From DASXRA01 sp036506155 (GTDB lineage Bacteria > Actinomycetota > Actinomycetes > Mycobacteriales > Jatrophihabitantaceae): DNA of 26,467 nt. A model generated the notes under the pieces. The model worked only from the letters and a program-made list of their open reading frames with translations, had not been told where the DNA came from and ran no database searches. Shown in pieces: positions 22,742 through 26,467 of this stretch. The stretch covers positions 1-26,467 of the forward strand of contig DASXSF010000046.1 of assembly GCA_036506155.1 (NCBI GenBank). The letters run 5' to 3'. Both the position numbers and the translations under genes were made by a program. Each line of letters opens with the position of its first letter. The stretch's first letter is position 1.

Positions 22742-25233
22742 AGCCTGAAGTCAGCGACGTGCCGTCAGACCAAGCGGAAGTGGTCATAGAACCGCTTGCC
22801 TCGCAGCCCACCGTGCGCCGGGCGGCAGACATGGTTCGGCTGGCCCTGGCGTTGGGCGTTCTGCTTGTTGGCCTGCTGGTGGTGATCCTGGCGCACCGAG
22901 GGGTGCGCAGCACCGAGCGGGGCCTGCTCGGCACGATCGTGACTTTGCCGCCGTCGCTGCGGGACTCCCTTACGACCGCGGCGCAGCTAGTGGCGGTGGT
23001 GATCCCGGCGGCGATCGTGCTGGTCACGGCGCTGCGCCGCAGATTCGCCGCGGTAGGCAAGCTGGTGGTCGCAGGGGCGGCCGGCATGCTGGTCGGCCTG
23101 CTGATCTCGCACCTGTGGCTCGAGAGCTCTCACCCGTCCATGTGGCCCGAGCTACTCGCAGGACGCAACGGGATCGTGGCAGTCACGATTCCGCCCGTGG
23201 CCTGGCTGGCAGCGACGACGGCCGTCGTAACCGTGGCCGGCCCCGACCTGTCGCGGCGCTGGCGGCAGGGGTTGTGGTGGCTGACCGGGCTCGCCGCAGT
23301 GGTCGAGGTGATCGTGGGCGGCTTTCTGCCCGTCGACGCAGTAGTCGCCGCCGCGGTGGGAGTCGGTGTCGGCTCGTCGATGCTGCTCCTCTTCGGCGAG
23401 CCAGCCCGCCGCCCGACCGCCGCCCAGGTTGTCGCAACCCTCCAAGAGTGCGGGGTGGACGTGGCAGCACTCAGGCAGCTGCCACGGGCGGGGGAGCGTC
23501 CGGACATGTTCCACGCGACCACACGGGATGGAACCGGCCTCGCCGTGCGCGTCTACGCGAACGACGACCGCGACCGCGAGCGGCTGGTCCGGATGACCCG
23601 CTCGCTGCTGGTCCGCGACGCCCGGGACGACCGGGCTGACATCACCGTGGAATCGGCGGCCGAGCACGAGCTGCTGGCCATGGTGGTGGCGGGACGAGCC
23701 GGCGCGCGCGTCCCCGAACCCGTCGTCGCTTACCCCATCGCCAGCGGGCAAGGCCCCGACGGTGCTCTGGTGGCCTGGATCGACGTGGGCGGCAAACCCC
23801 TCAACCTCGTCGCGCCGGCAGACGTCGGCTCGGCGACGCTCGCCGATCTGTGGCACAGCGTCGCCAGCCTTCACCAGCATCGGCTCGCCCACCGCCGACT
23901 CCGCACCGACAACATCAGCGTCGACGACTCCGGTCGAGCCTGGCTCACCGGACTCGTTCTGGCCGAGCTCGGCGCCACCGACCGCCAGCTTGCCTCCGAC
24001 GTCGCCGAGCTGCTCGCCTCTCTGGCGGTGCGGATCGGCGTCGACCGAACGGTGACCTCTGCCGTGACCGGACTGGGCGCGCCGACCGTCGCTGCTGCCG
24101 CCGCGTACCTCCAGCCACTGGCGCTGTCCGGTCCCACCAGGACGACGGTCCGCGACTACGACCACCGGCGGTCGGTCACTCTGACGCGCGGGATGGACCG
24201 GCGCCGGGTGCGGCCTGGGGGACGTCCCAGCCTGTACGCAGACTTGAGGACCGCAGTGGCCCAGGCCACCGGCGAGCCGCCCGTCAAGCCCGAGCAGCTC
24301 GCTCGCCTCACCTGGAAAAAAGCGTTGACACTGCTCGGCGCGTTCGCGGTCATCTACCTCCTCTTGCCCCAGCTCGCCAACGCCGGTGCAGCGGTCCGCG
24401 CCCTGGGCCAGGCCAACTGGTGGTGGGTGCTGGCCGCTGTGCCGGCCCTGTTTGTGGCCCAGGCCTTCACGACCCTGCTCCAGCTGGGGGCCATCCCTGC
24501 CCACCTGCCCTTCGGGCCCACATATGTGGTGTCCTTCGCAGGGTCCTTCCTCAATCGAGTAACCCCCAACAACGTGGGGGGCATGGCCCTCAACTTCCGG
24601 TACCAGCAACAGGCCGGCGTGGACAGCGGTGCCGCCAGCGCGTCGGTCGGTCTGCAAAGCGTCATAGCCCTGGCCGCCAACCTGCTGCTCCTCGCCGTCT
24701 TCTTCGCCCGAACCGGGCGCCAGACCTCCGTGCACTTCAGCTTCCATGTCCACCAATGGGTGCTGGTACTCATCACCGGGGCTCTGGTCGGTTGCGCATT
24801 GTTCGGCCTGACACCTCGGGGTCGCCGTTTCTATCACGACAAGATCTGGGCGTTCATCCGCTCCGCCGGGACCGCCATCGCCGAGGTAGCCAAAAGCCCC
24901 CGCCATTTGGCGCTCCTCGGCGTGGGAGCCCTTGGCGGGCCCATCGTGCAAATCGTGGCGCTCTGGTTGTGCGTGCATGCCGTCGGCGGCGAACTCCCCT
25001 TCGTCCAAGTCGGAGCCGTCTATTTGGGCGGCCACCTCGTGGCCAGCGCCGCCCCTGTGCCCGGAGGCCTGGGTGCCCTGGAGGCCGCGGTGGTCGCCGG
25101 GCTGTCCGCTCTCGGAATGCCAGTGGGCCCTGCCGCATCCGCCGTACTGATCTACCGGCTGCTCACCTACTGGTTGACCATCCCCGTCGGATGGTTCTGC
25201 CTCAAAATCGCCGAGGAACGCGGATACGTATAA
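22738..25233 (+). CDS. LPG-synthase-TM/flippase-like protein with pseudokinase
   Basis: A protein of about 831 residues (872 if the upstream GTG at 22615 is used). The N-terminal third has about six hydrophobic helices (roughly 30-220). A soluble middle (about 230-500) resembles an aminoglycoside-phosphotransferase/ABC1-type kinase fold, with LAVRVYAND and the loop AHRRLRTDNISVDDSGRAWL near residue 385. The catalytic HGD/HRD Asp is Arg, and the DFG-like Asp is Thr (WLTGL), so phosphotransfer is unlikely. The C-terminal third (about 525-825) is the lysylphosphatidylglycerol synthase transmembrane domain (UPF0104), including VSFAGSFLNRVTPNNVGGMA and AAPVPGGLGALEAAVVAGLS, with about seven to eight helices. 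The synthetase domain that loads lysine is absent, so a lipid-flippase or transport role is more likely. The GTG at 22738 is chosen for the GTGA overlap with the 50-residue ORF. Confidence 0.85.
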   Translation: MKPEVSDVPSDQAEVVIEPLASQPTVRRAADMVRLALALGVLLVGLLVVILAHRGVRSTERGLLGTIVTLPPSLRDSLTTAAQLVAVVIPAAIVLVTALRRRFAAVGKLVVAGAAGMLVGLLISHLWLESSHPSMWPELLAGRNGIVAVTIPPVAWLAATTAVVTVAGPDLSRRWRQGLWWLTGLAAVVEVIVGGFLPVDAVVAAAVGVGVGSSMLLLFGEPARRPTAAQVVATLQECGVDVAALRQLPRAGERPDMFHATTRDGTGLAVRVYANDDRDRERLVRMTRSLLVRDARDDRADITVESAAEHELLAMVVAGRAGARVPEPVVAYPIASGQGPDGALVAWIDVGGKPLNLVAPADVGSATLADLWHSVASLHQHRLAHRRLRTDNISVDDSGRAWLTGLVLAELGATDRQLASDVAELLASLAVRIGVDRTVTSAVTGLGAPTVAAAAAYLQPLALSGPTRTTVRDYDHRRSVTLTRGMDRRRVRPGGRPSLYADLRTAVAQATGEPPVKPEQLARLTWKKALTLLGAFAVIYLLLPQLANAGAAVRALGQANWWWVLAAVPALFVAQAFTTLLQLGAIPAHLPFGPTYVVSFAGSFLNRVTPNNVGGMALNFRYQQQAGVDSGAASASVGLQSVIALAANLLLLAVFFARTGRQTSVHFSFHVHQWVLVLITGALVGCALFGLTPRGRRFYHDKIWAFIRSAGTAIAEVAKSPRHLALLGVGALGGPIVQIVALWLCVHAVGGELPFVQVGAVYLGGHLVASAAPVPGGLGALEAAVVAGLSALGMPVGPAASAVLIYRLLTYWLTIPVGWFCLKIAEERGYV

Positions 25234-25301
25234 CCTGCGGCTACTGGCCTGACAGTACGTACGGCACGTTGTCGCCGGTCTCAATCTGGGAAGCTTCAAC
25301 G

Positions 25302-25637
25302 ATGGAGCGGATAGCGCCGATCTTCGCTGTGCGTGATCTTGCCGCGGCGATGGACTTCTACGAGCGGCTTGGCTTCGCGGTTCGACCCTATCGAGGTGGT
25401 GGCTACGGCTTCGCTTCCCGGCGCGGCATCGAGATCCACCTCGGCGTCGTCCCGGATGACGACCGCCGGACCAGCGCTGCGTACCTGTTCGTCGACGATG
25501 CCGACCAAGTGGCAGCCGAGTGGGAATCGGCAGGTGCCGAGGTCCACCCTCCCCAGGACACCGAATGGGGGCAGCACGAAGGCGTCCTCGTCGACCCGGA
25601 CGGCAACGTCATCCGCTTCGGCTCGCCAAGCCCCTAG
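25302..25637 (+). CDS. VOC family / bleomycin-resistance-like protein
   Basis: A 111-residue protein of the vicinal oxygen chelate superfamily (glyoxalase I/bleomycin-resistance fold). It has two beta-alpha-beta-beta-beta halves: RIAPIFAVRDLAAAMDFYER at 3-22 with LGF, then IEIHLGVV, AYLFVDDADQVAAEWESAGA, and EGVLVDPDGNVIRFGSP at the end. The DPDGN.I.F ending is the usual one. It could bind a drug such as bleomycin or be a small metal-dependent isomerase or dioxygenase; residues alone do not decide. The ATG at 25302 has only a weak GGAAG upstream. It lies 69 bases after the LPG-synthase-like gene and 16 bases before the P-loop gene, so the three may be co-transcribed. Confidence 0.85.
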   Translation: MERIAPIFAVRDLAAAMDFYERLGFAVRPYRGGGYGFASRRGIEIHLGVVPDDDRRTSAAYLFVDDADQVAAEWESAGAEVHPPQDTEWGQHEGVLVDPDGNVIRFGSPSP

Positions 25638-25653
25638 CGTCGCGACGCAACGC

Positions 25654-26229
25654 ATGCCGCTCTTGGGGTCGCGTGATGCTTTGCCGTCTCGGCCGCGACG
25701 GGTCCTGGTTGGCGGCACCAGCGGGTCGGGCAAGTCCACGCTGGCTCGCGAGATCAGCACGCGTGCCGGTCTTCCGTACACCGAGATCGACGCGCTGCAC
25801 CACGGCCCGGGCTGGACCGTGCGCACACAGTTCCTTGCCGAAGTGGAGGCGCTGAGCGGCCGGCCTCGCTGGGTGACCGAGTATCAGTACGAACAGGCGC
25901 GCCCGGTCCTGCTCGCCCGCTGCGATCTGGTCGTGTATCTGCTCCTGCCACGCGCCCTGGTGATGGGCCGCGTCGTACGGCGAACCGTTCGTCGTGCGCT
26001 GCGCCGGCAACTGCTCTGGAACGGCAATGTCGAGCCCCCACTGCGCACCTTGCTCACCAATCCCGATCACATCATCAGATGGGCGTGGCGCACTCATGGC
26101 CTCGGTCCCGCGCGCGTTAACGACATCGCGGCAGGTTACCCACATCTGCCGATCGTCGTATTGCGGTCTCCTCACGAAGCCGAGGAGTGGACACTCGGAC
26201 CGTTGACCGACGCCGGAGCGTGGCCCTGA
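25654..26229 (+). CDS. P-loop nucleotide kinase-like ATPase
   Basis: A 191-residue P-loop protein of the adenylate-kinase-like group often annotated 'DNA topology modulation protein/FlaR-like'. The Walker A motif GGTSGSGKST is at 20-29, and the substrate-side TEIDALHHGPGW at about 41-52. LARCDLVVYLLLPRALVMGR forms the Walker-B-type strand and lid (about 92-111), followed by a basic helical lid RRTVRRALRRQLLWNGN. It probably phosphorylates a small molecule or nucleotide using ATP; the true substrate of this group is unknown. The ATG at 25654 is 16 bases after the VOC stop. Its TGA directly abuts the stop of the convergent 29-residue membrane peptide in the palindrome TGATCA. Confidence 0.82.
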   Translation: MPLLGSRDALPSRPRRVLVGGTSGSGKSTLAREISTRAGLPYTEIDALHHGPGWTVRTQFLAEVEALSGRPRWVTEYQYEQARPVLLARCDLVVYLLLPRALVMGRVVRRTVRRALRRQLLWNGNVEPPLRTLLTNPDHIIRWAWRTHGLGPARVNDIAAGYPHLPIVVLRSPHEAEEWTLGPLTDAGAWP

Positions 26230-26319
26230 TCAATTCTGGATGGCGGCAAAGGCGAGGCAGGCGAGCACCAGAAGCACTGTCGCGGCTAGCGCGATTCGGG
26301 TCATATAAGTGTGGCGCAT
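26230..26319 (-). CDS. 29-residue single-helix membrane peptide
   Basis: A short ORF starting MRHTYMTRIALAATVLLVLA and ending in CLAFAAIQN: one hydrophobic helix of about 20 residues after a basic start. AGGAG lies about 6 bases before the ATG, an excellent ribosome binding site, which makes chance unlikely. It has the size and form of small membrane regulators such as KdpF- or CydX-type peptides, but no partner gene is visible. Its stop codon and that of the convergent P-loop gene form TGATCA. It could also be the leader of a gene beyond the right edge read on the minus strand; the upstream 150 bases hold no recognised gene. Confidence 0.55.
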   Translation of the reverse strand: MRHTYMTRIALAATVLLVLACLAFAAIQN

Positions 26320-26467
26320 GGCTGCTCCTAGTAAGGCAGTTGTAGATCGTGACCTTCGGTGTTGATGGTCCGTTCCGCCGACGAGGTTCATGATCATTGG
26401 TCGTTTGCGCGGCGTCGGTAGTGGCAGGCGCGGGCTGTGGCTTGGTGTCGTCGTCGCCAGGCCGACC
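26320..26467. other. Right edge, no recognisable gene
   Basis: No family recognised. A motif-free open frame on the minus strand (reading KPQPAPATTDAAQTTND) may be part of a gene cut off by the window edge, or random. Confidence 0.3.

Noticed and set aside
23152..25299. A 715-codon open frame on the minus strand opposite the LPG-synthase-like gene
   Set aside because: It is antisense to a protein with clear membrane and domain motifs. Its translation is Gly/Gln/His/Asp-rich without any fold signature, as expected from the complementary frame in high-GC DNA.
23850..25300. Long plus frame overlapping the same gene and running into the VOC gene
   Set aside because: The part before 25302 is Arg/Pro-rich shadow sequence. 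Only the VOC protein from 25302 is real.
1..26467. tRNA, rRNA, CRISPR arrays, riboswitches
   Set aside because: No tRNA T-loop/acceptor pattern, rRNA-like conserved block, regular short repeats or recognisable riboswitch core was seen when reading the window; a covariance-model search would be decisive.

Overview
The window is high-GC DNA with the codon usage and gene families of an actinobacterium (Actinomycetota). The pointers are GTG starts, GTGA/ATGA stop-start overlaps, tandem-GNAT and LPG-synthase-TM/kinase-like proteins, and IS110/IS256/IS1380/IS5-type transposons. I cannot name the genus. No rRNA, tRNA or CRISPR array was seen. The layout is a patchwork of intact small operons separated by decayed, transposon-scarred DNA.

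1-2.45 kb: a small membrane-anchored protein (minus), about 0.9 kb with no recognisable gene, then an SDR oxidoreductase (minus). 2.45-6.54 kb: the most interesting locus, a tightly overlapping minus-strand operon. In transcription order it is a Lipoprotein_15-type lipoprotein, an ApbE flavin transferase, a ferric-reductase-like haem membrane protein, a stand-alone NuoF-like flavoprotein and a one-cluster ferredoxin. Downstream lie a frameshifted IS110 transposase fragment, the C-terminal stub of what looks like a quinone-reductase-type flavoprotein, and a 43-residue membrane peptide. I read this as a cytoplasm-to-envelope electron-transfer module whose distal end was hit by a transposon.

6.5-10.5 kb: an apparently empty 0.85 kb, a secreted NHL beta-propeller/fibronectin-III protein with a strong hairpin terminator, a 64-residue protein and a divergent TetR regulator. 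Near-identical palindromes (GAAACGCT-N4-AGCGTTTC) lie in front of the TetR gene and in front of the propeller gene. The propeller-side copy belongs to a decayed duplicate of the TetR promoter and first codons, so the duplication seems to have carried an operator to a new gene.

10.5-14.7 kb: a transposon graveyard (IS1380 C-terminus, IS256 N-terminus, decayed DUF998 gene), then a six-repeat YWTD-type secreted propeller whose signal peptide is in a different frame from its body, a bidirectional terminator, and a complete IS5-superfamily element with perfect 18-bp ends but a frameshifted transposase.

15.0-26.5 kb: mostly ordinary metabolism and housekeeping. It holds a GH1 beta-glucosidase, a threonine-aldolase-family enzyme, an aldo/keto reductase divergent from a MerR regulator with a textbook 19-bp-spacer MerR promoter, a tandem GNAT acetyltransferase, a hypothetical protein, an MBL-fold hydrolase and an SRPBCC protein. 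It ends with a 50-residue ORF coupled to a large LPG-synthase-type membrane protein carrying a degenerate kinase-like domain, a VOC protein, a P-loop nucleotide kinase-like protein and a 29-residue membrane peptide.
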